DNA of 22,610 bases from Phallusia fumigata (taxonomy: Eukaryota; Chordata; Ascidiacea; Phlebobranchia; Ascidiidae): the NCBI GenBank assembly GCA_008931825.1, contig QXVZ01032213.1:10381-32990 (forward strand), written 5' to 3'. Within the stretch, counting starts at the first letter, position 1, and the number at the start of each line of letters is the position of its first letter. The position numbers and the translations under genes are program-made. Below, piece by piece: positions 1 to 8,744 of this stretch. The notes under the pieces are model-generated. The model was given only the letters and a program-made list of their open reading frames with translations. It was not told the origin of the DNA and did no database searches.

Positions 1-88
1 GTGATAACACTTTTCGCCAGAAGTTGTTTCTTGTGCAAATTAAAAAAAAATTTTTAGCAAATCCAAACAAAATACCGGTGGTGGTTTG

Positions 89-280
89 TTAACTTTCTTC
101 CTCGCCCAAATCGAGACCGTCCTTTCGCCGTTTCCAACCTGTTTCTTGCAGATTGCCGGCACTTTGCACCAGCGATACTGGGCTCGACACAAGTTTGCTG
201 CTAAAAGAAACAGAACTACGCGGGCCAGAAGTGACATCACTAACTGTTCCTAAACGTCCGACTTCAGTAATACCCCTTAA
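89..280 (-). CDS. possible terminal exon of an unrecognised gene
   Basis: On the minus strand a candidate acceptor (ttacttatcag) at 281-291 opens a phase-0 frame that runs to a TAA at 89-91, giving 63 residues. The segment has higher GC than its surroundings. It is Ser/Val-rich at first, then basic, and ends in an acidic stretch (DLGEEES). No family is recognised, no upstream exon was found with confidence, and no AATAAA lies between the stop and the window edge. Another minus frame over 40-240 starts with a signal-peptide-like hydrophobic stretch (MMSLLARVVLFLLAANLCRA), so the correct frame is uncertain. This is an inference from splice signals and composition only. Confidence 0.3.
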   Translation of the reverse strand, partial: LRGITEVGRLGTVSDVTSGPRSSVSFSSKLVSSPVSLVQSAGNLQETGWKRRKDGLDLGEEES

Positions 281-299
281 CTGATAAGTAAAGAACAAC

Positions 300-1376
300 T
301 CTTAAGCTATAGTGACAAAAAGGTTGATATTCTAGCTACTTTGCAATGACCGAATGTCTACACAAGGTAATATTAATTCCAACATGATTTTTCTTAGGAT
401 AAGTATATATCGCTTGGTAAAGAAACCGGAGCGATACAAGAGCACTGGAACAGTATGGACTGAGTTGAGTTTATTTCGCTCGGTGAAAGAAATAATAACG
501 ACCCAATTTGACTAAAACAAAAACTAAAGGTGGTTTATCGTAAAACGCACTACAGCTACACCGTAAAAAGGCAATTATGCAGCTGTTAAGTAAAATTGTA
601 ACAAAAACACTGTTTGGATATCCCGCGATTCCCCTGTTAGGCACTACACGCGGGAAGGATCGGGCTGCACTTCTACGTGTGTGCAGATTTATTAACATTT
701 GCCCTCTCTTGGAAAATTTTCCAGCGGCGTCTATGAAGACAAAGGACCTATTTGGCCCATAAATAAGCCCAATAGGGTGTCTATGCTGCAAGTATTTGGT
801 GTTTTCAAAAAGCTGCCTTGCTTCTGCCAAATAAAAAAAAACAAGAAACACCACTCTTAATAACGAATTCCTTTTGTAAAACAATCGGACATTGCAACAA
901 ATCTTTGAAAGCACAAAGTCGCAGGTCGCACATTTCTGCGAGTGACGAGTGTTGCGTTCCCTGGTATATATGGCGATTTCCAATGGAATATCGGCCAAGC
1001 CGGCTGCGACGACATGTTTGGCCGGAGTCGGCAGTGAAATGCCACGAGACGGCCGCTCGTTAAGATGTAATGTCAACCGTTTAGGAATTCTAAAATTAAT
1101 GGAAAATTTGGGTTCGCCGCCACCGCGCGTGGTCGATTAGTCTGCTTTAGGATTTTACCGCACACGTTTTGAGTCTGCCGCTTCCAAATATGACAACGTT
1201 CGCTCATTTAAATTGCTGAACCTGCCACAGGCGTTGTTTTGCTATACGGAACAACTGCAGAAACTGAACAACTTAAGTTTGCCTAAGGGTGTCTAGTTTT
1301 TTTTCATTCTATTTCGGCTCATATCGAGTTAAAAATCGTTTTTTTTTTTTTGCAAGCTCGCAGAGCAACCTTTTTC
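300..1376. other. no confident gene; GC-rich patch and inverted repeat
   Basis: There is no recognisable coding region here. A minus-strand open frame spans 471-1076 but has no recognisable domain and mixes low-complexity hydrophobic stretches, so I do not call it. A GC-richer patch at 930-1140 contains a TATATA at about 965-970, which could be a TATA box in either direction. A 7-bp perfect inverted repeat (TCCCGCG at 621-627, CGCGGGA at 649-655) flanks a 21-nt spacer. A T-run is at 1340-1351. Confidence 0.4.
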
Positions 1377-1551
1377 GAATTTTATTGTAAGACTATTTGT
1401 TGTAATATAAATACACATAAAATATGTACAAGTGCGAAAATGTCAAAACACAAACGCAAATCTGTATCACTAAAAGGAAAAATCTGCTACGGTACGATGG
1501 TCCACAAGAAACTCCAAGTATAGTTTTGTTTCAATAAAGCGCATAAAATAT
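1377..1551. repeat. direct repeat B, copy 1
   Basis: This AT-rich segment is clearly similar to 5851-6023. Shared words include ttttattgtaag, ctacggtacgatggtc and gcgcataaaatat, in the same order and spacing. It lies downstream of the tail exon of orphan gene copy 1, as its partner lies downstream of copy 2, so it is most likely part of the tandem segmental duplication. It also holds two occurrences of the recurrent word cataaaatat followed by an A-rich tract. Confidence 0.7.
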
Positions 1552-1940
1552 TCATCGGTACAAAAAAGGGCAAAACACAAACTATATTCTACTAAAGGGT
1601 AAATATCCACCACAAAACGCTATAAACGCCAACAACAAGATCACATGTCGGTCACCATGCCGTTTGTGCATCGGCGGTTTTTGTGGGCAAAGTTTCAGGT
1701 TTTCATAGGCCACCTGGGGTCGCTAGTGTGCTTTCAAAGTTGATAATTATCAAAAAGTCAAAGTTATGACGAGCCGTTGTTCAAAGTTATGAAGTCCACA
1801 ACCATACACACAATAATATGCAGTCGGTTGCGTATCGATTATAAACACTATAACCTGCCGGATGACAACAGGCAACGGTACATTGGCATGGAAAAGACTC
1901 ATAGAAACCTGCGTTGTGACGCTTAAGAGCCCGGTTCAAG
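1552..1940. other. 3' flank of orphan gene copy 1
   Basis: No gene is seen. The stretch around 1650-1740 (tcggtcaccatg ... gggtcgctagtg) matches 6583-6636 beyond copy 2, supporting a colinear duplication. No AATAAA was found close to the tail stop on the minus strand. Confidence 0.5.
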
Positions 1941-2016
1941 CTAGCGTCGCGATGCAGTGCTGAACTCATCAATCTTTTTTTCCGCTTCCTGGACTACTTC
2001 TTCGAATTGGGAACGA
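1941..2016 (-). CDS. orphan gene copy 1, tail exon of module B
   Basis: On the minus strand a good acceptor (ctttaatcgcag) is followed by 76 nt ending in TAG at 1941-1943. It accepts phase 2: the AA left by the module B exon plus T gives Asn. The product is a 24-residue highly charged segment (RSQFEEVVQEAEKKIDEF...) likely to be a short helix or coiled coil. The equivalent exon of copy 2 is at 6839-6938 with a clearly similar sequence and the same phase, which is strong evidence that both are real exons. Confidence 0.72.
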
Positions 2017-2450
2017 CTGCGATTAAAGTAAACAAAAATCATTGTCATTTTTACTTCCGCCAGTGTAACTAATCATTTTACAGGGTATGCCCTGTAATAA
2101 CAAACAGTTTATTTTGCAAACAATATAAGGCTCAAGCTCTTTTCTTACAAATGCATCGCAGTTGTTCCAGAGCTGTTATTCTCTAGAACAAACCAGTTTA
2201 ATATCAACAGGTCCCGCGTAAAGCTTAAAGCAGAGCGAACGTTCAATCAAAGGATCGAATTTAGACGAACAAAACACTTTGGCTGACGCGGGCCTTTACA
2301 ACTTATTGTATTCTATAGCAATTTCCTGTTACAAGAAGTTAAGGAATGAATAAAGACCAGAACAAAACTCTGGCTGTGCCAAGGCCCGGGCGGTAAACCA
2401 CTCAACGGCTTGATAGGAAACGGTATCAAAACATCAATGCAACTTCTTAC

Positions 2451-2953
2451 TTTATTAAAAGCTCGTAGTATTCCGAGCGTTTTTTCCCCCTAAACATCTT
2501 CGTCATGTATTCATAATACTTCGGTTTGTCGATGTCGATGGCCATATTGATTCCATTTTTCACCATAAATCTGTTTAGGCCGTCATCACGATGGCGCTCT
2601 TGTCTTCTGGCAATTTCGAATTGCAGCAAAACGAATGCTTGGAATGCATGGTTCGTGTTCTTGGACAATTTATTTGAATCCCGTTTTTTGAATTTCTCGC
2701 TCAGCAATTGTCGGTAACTTGCAGCGAAACCAGGTTTGAGAATTTTGCTGCACAAAAACGTCCACTTTGGAGAATACATGTAATCTTCGGGATCAAAGGT
2801 TACACTTCCATTTCCGTCACCTTTCCAATTAACTTTGAAAATAATTTTGTTCCCGATGTTAATTTGTAGTTTCGTCTTGATTGTCGGGTCAGCGATATCG
2901 ATAAGCTTCTGACCTAATTCGCTTCCATTTTTTCCATCTAGCTCCCAAATTTC
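2451..2953 (-). CDS. orphan gene copy 1, module B exon
   Basis: This minus-strand exon of 503 nt (167 codons plus 2 nt) lies between acceptor tttgacag and donor GTAAGA. The family is not recognised. Its first third is beta-like with a G-D-G-N-G turn followed by SVTFDPE. The rest looks helical, with KILKPGFAA near residue 85 and then FQAFVLLQFEIARR and KYYEYMTKMF. Most positions are shared with the module B exon of copy 2 (7383-7882), and the second half is more distantly similar to module A of the same gene. The exon starts in phase 0 and ends in phase 2. A TAA immediately overlaps the donor, so an unspliced transcript would stop here. The splice to the tail at 1941-2016 keeps the frame. It cannot follow module A in frame. 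Confidence 0.78.
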
Positions 2954-3212
2954 CTGTCAAATACGACACAACTGTTGTAAATGTTAAACAGCAATAAAAA
3001 AGGCAAGTTTGAATAAAAAGTACTAATATTTTGTTTAATGAATAACTTAGTTTAGTTTTTTATTTTGTTTGCGCACCGAGCATTACATTCTCTATCTTTT
3101 AACATAATTGTACGCGACATTTTTTATTTTTTACAATACCTTTTTTTGTTATCAAGGTAGTTGTATCCCATTTAATTGATATGATTTTTTCGTAGCACCT
3201 ACAGCGGTTTTA

Positions 3213-3309
3213 TTAGTTTTGTTTTTGCTTTCTACAACTGGCGTGCTTTTTGCATATAATCCGCGTTTCGTAGGTCTCGCAGCGTTCCCTTATGGACTTT
3301 AAAGTGCTT
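3213..3309 (-). CDS. orphan gene copy 1, candidate tail exon of module A
   Basis: On the minus strand, acceptor acaagtttcag precedes 97 nt that accept phase 2 (GA from module A plus A gives Glu). The exon encodes 31 charged residues (STLKSIRERCETYETRI...) before a TAA at 3213-3215. An AATAAA on the minus strand (3214-3209) overlaps the stop, so the transcript could end just beyond. Position, phase and charged helical character match the tail of module A in copy 2 (8141-8324), but direct sequence similarity is weak, so this is a moderate call. Confidence 0.45.
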
Positions 3310-3949
3310 CTGAAACTTGTGTCACAAGTGTAATGTGGCAACTAAAATTATTAACCAAAAATTATGTATAGTTTTTTTCCGAAAAAGTTGTTTTTATCAC
3401 CAAGCGTTCATCCAGTAAAAACGTCTTGTATTAATTCTGGCTGATCACGTGGCCCTGTGTAACCCGAGTGTGTACGCTATTTTTTTTATTAACCTCCAAA
3501 GTGATTTTCCGTAAAGTAAACTTGAACGATGATTACCTGTTTTCGTTTGGTGTAGGTTCTTGTATAGTTCACCCATGCTTCGTGATTAGTCATTCCCGCA
3601 TGAAAATGTGTGAGATCACTAAAAATAAAGCCAAGGTTTATAAACCAAACAGATTGTGTAACGTCTGAGTTAATTTGTCACGGACTTTTGGGGTCATAAT
3701 GCTGTCTGAAACTATGTTCCGTTTATGTGTATACATGTGTTCCGAACTGGACTAGCAATTTACGAATTGTTTTACTGATAACCAGCACAAACAAGATATC
3801 CTGTGAGTTACAACTTAAAATGCTTAAATCATCATGCTCAGCAATAAAAACACCGAGTAAGCCTTAATAATCTTCAGTTAACAGCATTTAGATTTTTGCA
3901 GAAACATTTGTTTGCGTCTAAGAAGGAGTCTTAACAAAATAGTGCTTAC

Positions 3950-4359
3950 TCAGTCAGCTTCACAGCGCCTCTTCTGTATGCAATGTTTATCCACAACTTA
4001 TACAATCGATCGTCGTCCTCATAGACGCAAACGTCAAAAAATAGATCCAGCACATTTTGGAAGTTCAACATTTTCACAAAAACAAAATGTTGAAAAGATA
4101 TATCATCTAGTTTCATTACGTTCACAAGCTGCTGGTTGTACTTGTTGTAAACAGCCGCAAAACCCTTTTTCAAAAACGAAACAGCGTCTACAAGGGTTAG
4201 GTTTGTGTCAAACCTATGACCTTGAAATGAAACTAGCGTTCCTCCTCTATGTTGATTCATATGTATTACGTCAGTTCCGTTCTTTCGGATAATGCAACAC
4301 CATTCTGGTCTTCGTAATGTACTCAATTTGCTCCATTCGTATTTTGTAATTTCATAGTC
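3950..4359 (-). CDS. orphan gene copy 1, module A exon
   Basis: This minus-strand exon is 410 nt (136 codons plus 2 nt), between acceptor tttttatcaag and donor GTAAGC. It begins in phase 0 directly after the first exon and ends in phase 2. It encodes a beta-like start (CCIIRKNGTDVIHM ... GGTLVSFQGHRF) followed by a helical part with LVDAVSFLKKGFA, VYNKYN, FVFVKMLNFQ and LDLFFDVCVYED. It is strikingly similar to the copy 2 exon at 8745-9154, which has exactly the same length and phases. It is also similar to module B in the order strand region, (F/I)LKxGFA helix, and FQxFV helix. No known domain is recognised. Confidence 0.8.
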
Positions 4360-4544
4360 CTTGATAAAAATGAAGGTATAGGTATTCATAAACCACCTAT
4401 TAAAAAATGTCAAAAATGGAAAGACGAGGAAAATGTTGGCAAGGATGCCATGATGCACTGACCCCACAATTCCATATTCGTAACTAGTTTAATGATAGAA
4501 AACTTCCCAAACCATTTAAGGGGGATCTGTAATCGAGTACTTAC

Positions 4545-4631
4545 CAATCCGTCAACAATAAGTGTAAATTGATGGTCTTGCAATGAAGAGCTCTGCAATC
4601 CCTGAACAAGATTCTCCTCCCAGTCTGACAT
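4545..4631 (-). CDS. orphan gene copy 1, first coding exon
   Basis: On the minus strand, ATG at 4631-4629 opens 29 codons (MSDWEENLVQGLQSS...) ending at a strong donor (GTAAGTAC) in phase 0. The start is chosen because copy 2 has the same MSD-acidic beginning, similar length and the same phase. An in-frame ATG at 4643 would add four residues (MENA). With module A and its tail the product would be 197 aa; spliced instead to module B and its tail it would be 221 aa. No signal peptide or membrane segment is seen, suggesting a cytosolic or nuclear protein (inference). Confidence 0.7.
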
Positions 4632-4929
4632 AGCGTTTTCCATTAACCGTGCGATGGTCAAGCTCTAAAACAAGTTAGCTAAAAAGGTTTTTTAAATTTT
4701 GTTTTTCTTTCTGTACAAAAAGTTGAAAACAAATTTAACATACACATCTATACAACGCATTACGAAATGCTAAAGTTAGTAAACCATGATAACAGACAGT
4801 GCTCCTGGAATGAGGGGTTGAGATTTAAAAATAGCTGTAATTCGGCATTCAAAAGCGACCCCTCGTATTGTTGGCCAAGTCTGCGGCCGTAAACATTTAC
4901 ACATGAAACAACATCTTGATACTTTATCC

Positions 4930-5143
4930 ACAGACGCAAGCACGAACAATGCTGGATATTACGACATCCTGTAACTTTTAAGGCCCTCGACTGACGTTGT
5001 GGATGTGCTTAACTGATTTGTAAGGGTCATGATAGTTTGTGTCTGTCCGCTTTACTCCCTAGCAACTACACAGACGCGCTAGGTTCAAAGGACTCATTCA
5101 AGCGCGTCGGTCACCCTGAAAGCGAATAAAGACAAAAATAATA
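4930..5143. promoter_or_regulatory. conserved upstream segment, copy 1
   Basis: This noncoding stretch lies about 300-510 bp upstream of the first exon of orphan gene copy 1. It is similar over about 200 bp to 10214-10433, which lies about 520-740 bp upstream of copy 2. Shared words in order include cacaga, cgactgac/ttgactg, gctaggttcaa, ggactcat and caagcgcgtcg. It may hold promoter or enhancer sequence kept since the duplication. A regulatory role is inference; it could also be 5' UTR or simply younger homology. Confidence 0.45.
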
Positions 5144-5250
5144 CATACGGGTTACTTCCAGGGACTTAGTGTGCTCACGTCAGCTGGGCCACATAAATTG
5201 CACAAAATTTTATTTTTAAATGGATTAACAATTCAACCCTGTGTCTATGG

Positions 5251-5322
5251 GCGTGACGTCACACGCACAGAGGCGCTTTGTTCGGTCACGCGCCGCTGCA
5301 CATGCTCAGCCCTGATGTTGAC
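5251..5322 (-). pseudogene. broken fragment of the IRAK1BP1 last exon
   Basis: This stretch is very similar to 12562-12634 inside the last exon of the intact IRAK1BP1, in the same orientation. The minus frame reads HVQRRVTEQSASVRV, against DVQRRVTEQSITVRV in the intact gene. Next to that match one base is missing (GTGTGACGTCA against GTGTTGACGTCA), which breaks the frame, and a second small gap lies near 5306. No other IRAK1BP1 exon is seen nearby. It is the relic of a partial duplication, placed beyond orphan gene copy 1 just as the intact gene is placed beyond copy 2. Confidence 0.75.
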
Positions 5323-5337
5323 AAACCAAACATCAAT

Positions 5338-5818
5338 TGTTTTCAAACTTTTTAATCCATTGCTGTCCACAGGTGAATTTTAAGCACGCCTCGTGTCTTG
5401 CCACGTTCTATAAAGTTTTGTCACAATTCCATACAACTTTGGTGTTGGTAAGTTATAACTTTGTGTCATCCAACTTGTCTGGACCTGCTCGGAACTTTAT
5501 TAATGTTTAAAAACGGAATTTTTGTTGTTTAACGACGCGCATAAAATATATGTAAGGGCAACAAAGACAAAATACAAATACACAGGTCAAAATTGCACAA
5601 CGATGCTTTGCAGAACAGCACAAATTAAACTTCAGTTTTTGATAACGTTTCTTATATTTAATCTAATCCTCAAGCGGCGTTTTTTATAAGTTAACATGTA
5701 TACTGTGATTTAACTTCCTTGCTTGGTCAAATTGGTGTCTATCGCTTAAAGGGAGTTTAACCACCAGTGTCTCAAACTACAGCCAAGCAGGGACATGAAC
5801 CAACGACCACAAGAATGC
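5338..5818. repeat. direct repeat A, first copy
   Basis: This roughly 480-bp AT-rich noncoding segment is similar throughout to 6037-6580. Shared landmarks in order are atccattg...tccacaagtg, cagca/ccacgttcta, gtttaacgac(g/a)cgcataaaat, ccttgct(t/c)ggtcaaattgg and actacagccaag. A copy of repeat B (5851-6023) sits between the two. No coding capacity, terminal inverted repeats or poly(A) tail is apparent. Confidence 0.75.
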
Positions 5819-5850
5819 TATTTTTGCTTGCTTACAGAGGAACGTTATTT

Positions 5851-6023
5851 GAATTTTATTGTAAGATTATTTGTTGCGACATGAACACGCATAAAATATT
5901 TTCGTGCGAAAATGGCAAAACACAAATGCAAAACTACAGCACTAAAGTGTAAAATCTACTACGGTACGATGGTCTACCAGACAACTTCAAATATAATTTT
6001 GTTTCAAAAAAGCGCATAAAATA
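5851..6023. repeat. direct repeat B, copy 2
   Basis: Partner of 1377-1551 (see there). It is flanked immediately on both sides by the two copies of repeat A, giving an A-B-A arrangement. Confidence 0.7.
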
Positions 6024-6036
6024 TGTGCAAAGATAC

Positions 6037-6580
6037 GTTTTCACACTTTTTATCCATTGTCCACAAGTGTTAAAGCGCTATGTGGTTCAGCACGTTCTAG
6101 TTTTGTCAGCATTCCCTACAACTTGTTGGTACACTATGAATTATAATGCGATCAAACTTGTTTAGATCTGCAACCTCCTTCTGGTATTTCTGCAGGTCTC
6201 TCGTTTTTCATCCTTTTATATGTCAAACATGTTAGAAAGATTTACAAAGAAACATTTTTAAAACTTTATTGTCATTAAAAAACTGATTTTTTTGTCGTTT
6301 AACGACACGCATAAAATGTATATAAGCGCAAAAAATACAAATTACAAATGCACAAGTCAAAATTAACTGCAGAACAACATACACATTAAACGTCGGTTTT
6401 CAAAAAGGCTCCTTATATTTAATTTAATCGCAAAGCCGGCGGTTTATTTACAGTTACGCTGACAATGACTGTATTTTAATTTCCTTGCTCGGTCAAATTG
6501 GTTCCTCTCGCTCAAAGGAATTGAAGCATTGTCCCAGACTACAGCCAAGGCGGAACATGGACAGAGACCACTAGAATACA
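6037..6580. repeat. direct repeat A, second copy
   Basis: Diverged copy of 5338-5818 with many substitutions and small indels, in the same orientation. It has the same landmark words, so it is an old duplication. The segment from here to 6838 holds no gene. The part at 6583-6636 matches the 3' flank of orphan gene copy 1 (about 1650-1740). Confidence 0.75.
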
Positions 6581-6838
6581 CGGCAGTCACCATGTCTTTT
6601 GGCCACTCAGAGTCGCTAGTGGGCTTCTATAAATGTTTGTTGTGTTAAAGGTTTGGGTAGAGCGCTTGGACGAACGGTCGGATGCGCACAACCCATAGAC
6701 ATAGAAACCCCGACTGAAATTCATTAAAAATTTGAGCACAATATAATTTGCTTGGATGCTACCCACAGCTCACAATGGTACAATGCCATCGCAATGACTC
6801 GTAGACATGAAAATGGGTATGTGACAGCTCATTTAAAA

Positions 6839-6938
6839 CTAGGTTGTGGATTTGTGGATTTGTTCCTCTTTTGATGTTGCGGTGTCTTCATCAAGCTCTT
6901 TTTCTGCCCTTTGGACTCTTTCTTCGAAGATGGAACGA
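6839..6938 (-). CDS. orphan gene copy 2, tail exon of module B
   Basis: On the minus strand, acceptor tttgattgcag is followed by 100 nt ending in TAG at 6839-6841. Phase 2 entry (AG from the module B exon plus T) gives Ser. The segment then encodes 32 charged residues (RSIFEERVQRAEKELDED...), a likely short coiled coil. It is homologous to 1941-2016 of copy 1 but eight residues longer at the C-terminus. Confidence 0.75.
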
Positions 6939-7382
6939 CTGCAATCAAAGTGAAGGTTAACCATTGCAAAATTTCGCGAGGACAACCGTTTTTTAGAAGA
7001 TTGCGTGCGCTGTACAACAGAAAGCTGAAAAACGATCAGGGCTGTTTTTAAGTAAACACAAGATGTTTTTAAGTAAACACAAGAAGTCAATGTAAAAAAA
7101 TAAAACCTTAATCATCAACGCAGGTTGTACTAGTGCTATCCTTTGGTAAAACGGATAAGGTGGTCAAAGCGTACGATTTTCGATGAACAAATTTATCTAA
7201 AGGAAACATTGACAACTTATCGTATTTCCGCAAATTCCTGTGACGAGAAAATCGATAAATAATAAGACCCAAAGTAAAACCCTTTCAGCTTCCTGATACG
7301 CCTTGGGGTGTTAAATCACTCTGCGGTATTGATTTTTGGCTTAACAGGCAACAGTATGGAAAGCAACACCACAGAACCTTAC

Positions 7383-7882
7383 CTAATTAGAAGCTTGTAA
7401 TATTCCCGTCGTCTGGTCCTCATGAACATCTGCGTCATGTATTCATAATACTTCTGTTTATCGATACAGATGGCGGCGCTTATTCCCTTTTTCATCTCAT
7501 CTCTGTTTAGCCCGTTTTCCGCGCTGCCTGATTCTGGTCTTCTCGCTATTTCGAATTGGAGCAGAACGAAGGCTTGAAAATGTCGGTCACTAGACAATTT
7601 AAGTGAATCCAGTTCGCCAAAGCACTTGTTCACCATCTCTTGGTAAATTGCGGCAAAACCAGGTTTGAGAATCTTTCTGCACAAAAGCTCCCACCTTGGA
7701 GAAAACTTCTCTTCTTCGGGGTCAAAGGTCACAGTCCCATTTCCGTTGCCTTTCCAGTTTATTTTAAAAATACTTTTGTCCCCCAGGTTAAATTGTAGTT
7801 TCGTTTTGGTTTCCGGTTTGGTGATATCAATAAGTTTCTGGCTTAGTTCGATGCCCTTTTTTTCATCCAGCTCCCAGGTTTC
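7383..7882 (-). CDS. orphan gene copy 2, module B exon
   Basis: This minus-strand exon is 500 nt (166 codons plus 2 nt), with acceptor attaacag and donor GTAAGG, entering in phase 0 and leaving in phase 2. It encodes ETWELDEKKG..., then a beta-like segment with GNGNGTVTFDPEE, then a helical region with KILKPGFAAIY, FQAFVLLQFEIARR and KYYEYMTQMF. It is about as long as its copy 1 counterpart and clearly homologous to it, with several changed segments (for example between RR and NGLNR), so both copies seem to have been kept as protein-coding. No known family is recognised. Confidence 0.8.
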
Positions 7883-8140
7883 CTGTTAATTGGCATACAA
7901 ACATTACTGTTGTTTATCTATTATTTAAGACCTTTGCACAGCAAACAAAAAAAGCTGTTTTAAACACTACTATTTTTGCATCTTTTTCGTTTTCTCAATC
8001 TTTTATTTTCGTTTAATAATTCCGCAGTATATTCCCGGCTGTAGCTTTTATTTCAACAATTTTGTGCTTTTGTCAAACATCGCATTCCGAAAATCAACTA
8101 CCCCAATTCCTACCTTAGTAAAATACTTTTAAAAGCAAAC

Positions 8141-8324
8141 TTACAAATTAATAAAAAATCTGAAGGCTGCCGCGTCGTCTTTCATGATTAGGGAGCGGTT
8201 TTGAAATTTAGTTTTAAATGAGATTGTCCAACAAGCAGAAACCTTTTTTGATTTGGTGTAGGATCTTCTAAATTCCACTCCTTTTTCCCGCTCGATCATA
8301 CTCTCGTGGCACATCCGAAGAACA
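8141..8324 (-). CDS. orphan gene copy 2, tail exon of module A
   Basis: On the minus strand, acceptor ttttattcag is followed by a phase 2 frame (AA from module A plus T gives Asn). It encodes 60 residues starting VLRMCHESMIEREKGVEF before a TAA at 8141-8143. AATAAA signals on the minus strand at about 8052 and 8007 lie 90-135 nt past the stop, so a transcript could terminate between modules A and B. The stop overlaps a consensus donor (GTAAGT, exon end 8145). If that donor were used the exon would leave in phase 2 and could not join module B in frame. Confidence 0.6.
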
Positions 8325-8550
8325 CTGAATAAAATGTAAAGTGCACGTTTGAGTAACTTGGGAGTTAACAAATTAGAAGTTGTTTCCTAAACCTGCACAA
8401 CAAAACACTTATTGAGTTTAAAACCCAAGTTATCTTTTTTAACAGTGTGTGTGTCAATACTTAAATATCCCCAAGCTATGCAGCAGACAGATGTTTTTTA
8501 CTTGGGGCATTACTAACCAGAAGTCCTAAATCAACAAAAACTGCTATACA

Positions 8551-8628
8551 CCTGTAGCGTCCCGGCAATTCTGCTACTAACGTCGCTTTTTTACAAAAAT
8601 CTTGGCACCCCCCAGTTAAGAAACACTG
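8551..8628 (-). mobile_element. hAT-like transposon end (remnant)
   Basis: Read on the minus strand, the sequence starting at 8628 is CAGTGTTTCTTAACTGGGGG, the typical form of a hAT-family terminal inverted repeat. It sits inside the intron between module A and its tail in copy 2. I could not find the opposite end or an 8-bp duplication, so it is probably truncated. The inner limit given is arbitrary. Confidence 0.4.
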
Positions 8629-8744
8629 TCTTAGACTATCTAGCATGTAGCATGGGAATCTGATTTTATAATACGGTTTTATGGGGTGATTTAGAATTCG
8701 ACTGACATTAAATAGTAAACCGTTTATTGGAGGGTAACACATAC

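Noticed and set aside
471..1076. 201-residue minus-strand open frame, the longest in the window
   Set aside because: It has no recognisable domain, spans AT-rich low-complexity and GC-rich parts alike, and has no splice or polyadenylation support. Length alone is not enough here.
3912..4292. 126-residue plus-strand open frame
   Set aside because: It is antisense to the module A exon of orphan copy 1, whose minus frame is conserved in copy 2.
2451..4359. A single two-domain protein with module A spliced directly to module B
   Set aside because: A ends in phase 2 and B begins in phase 0 in both copies. The direct join breaks the frame, and no linking exon of suitable length was found.
5171..5383. 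70-residue plus-strand open frame
   Set aside because: It is the antisense of the IRAK1BP1 exon fragment and resembles the frame above for that reason only.
5338..6580. CRISPR-like or tandem satellite array
   Set aside because: The repeats are long, few, diverged and have no regular spacers.
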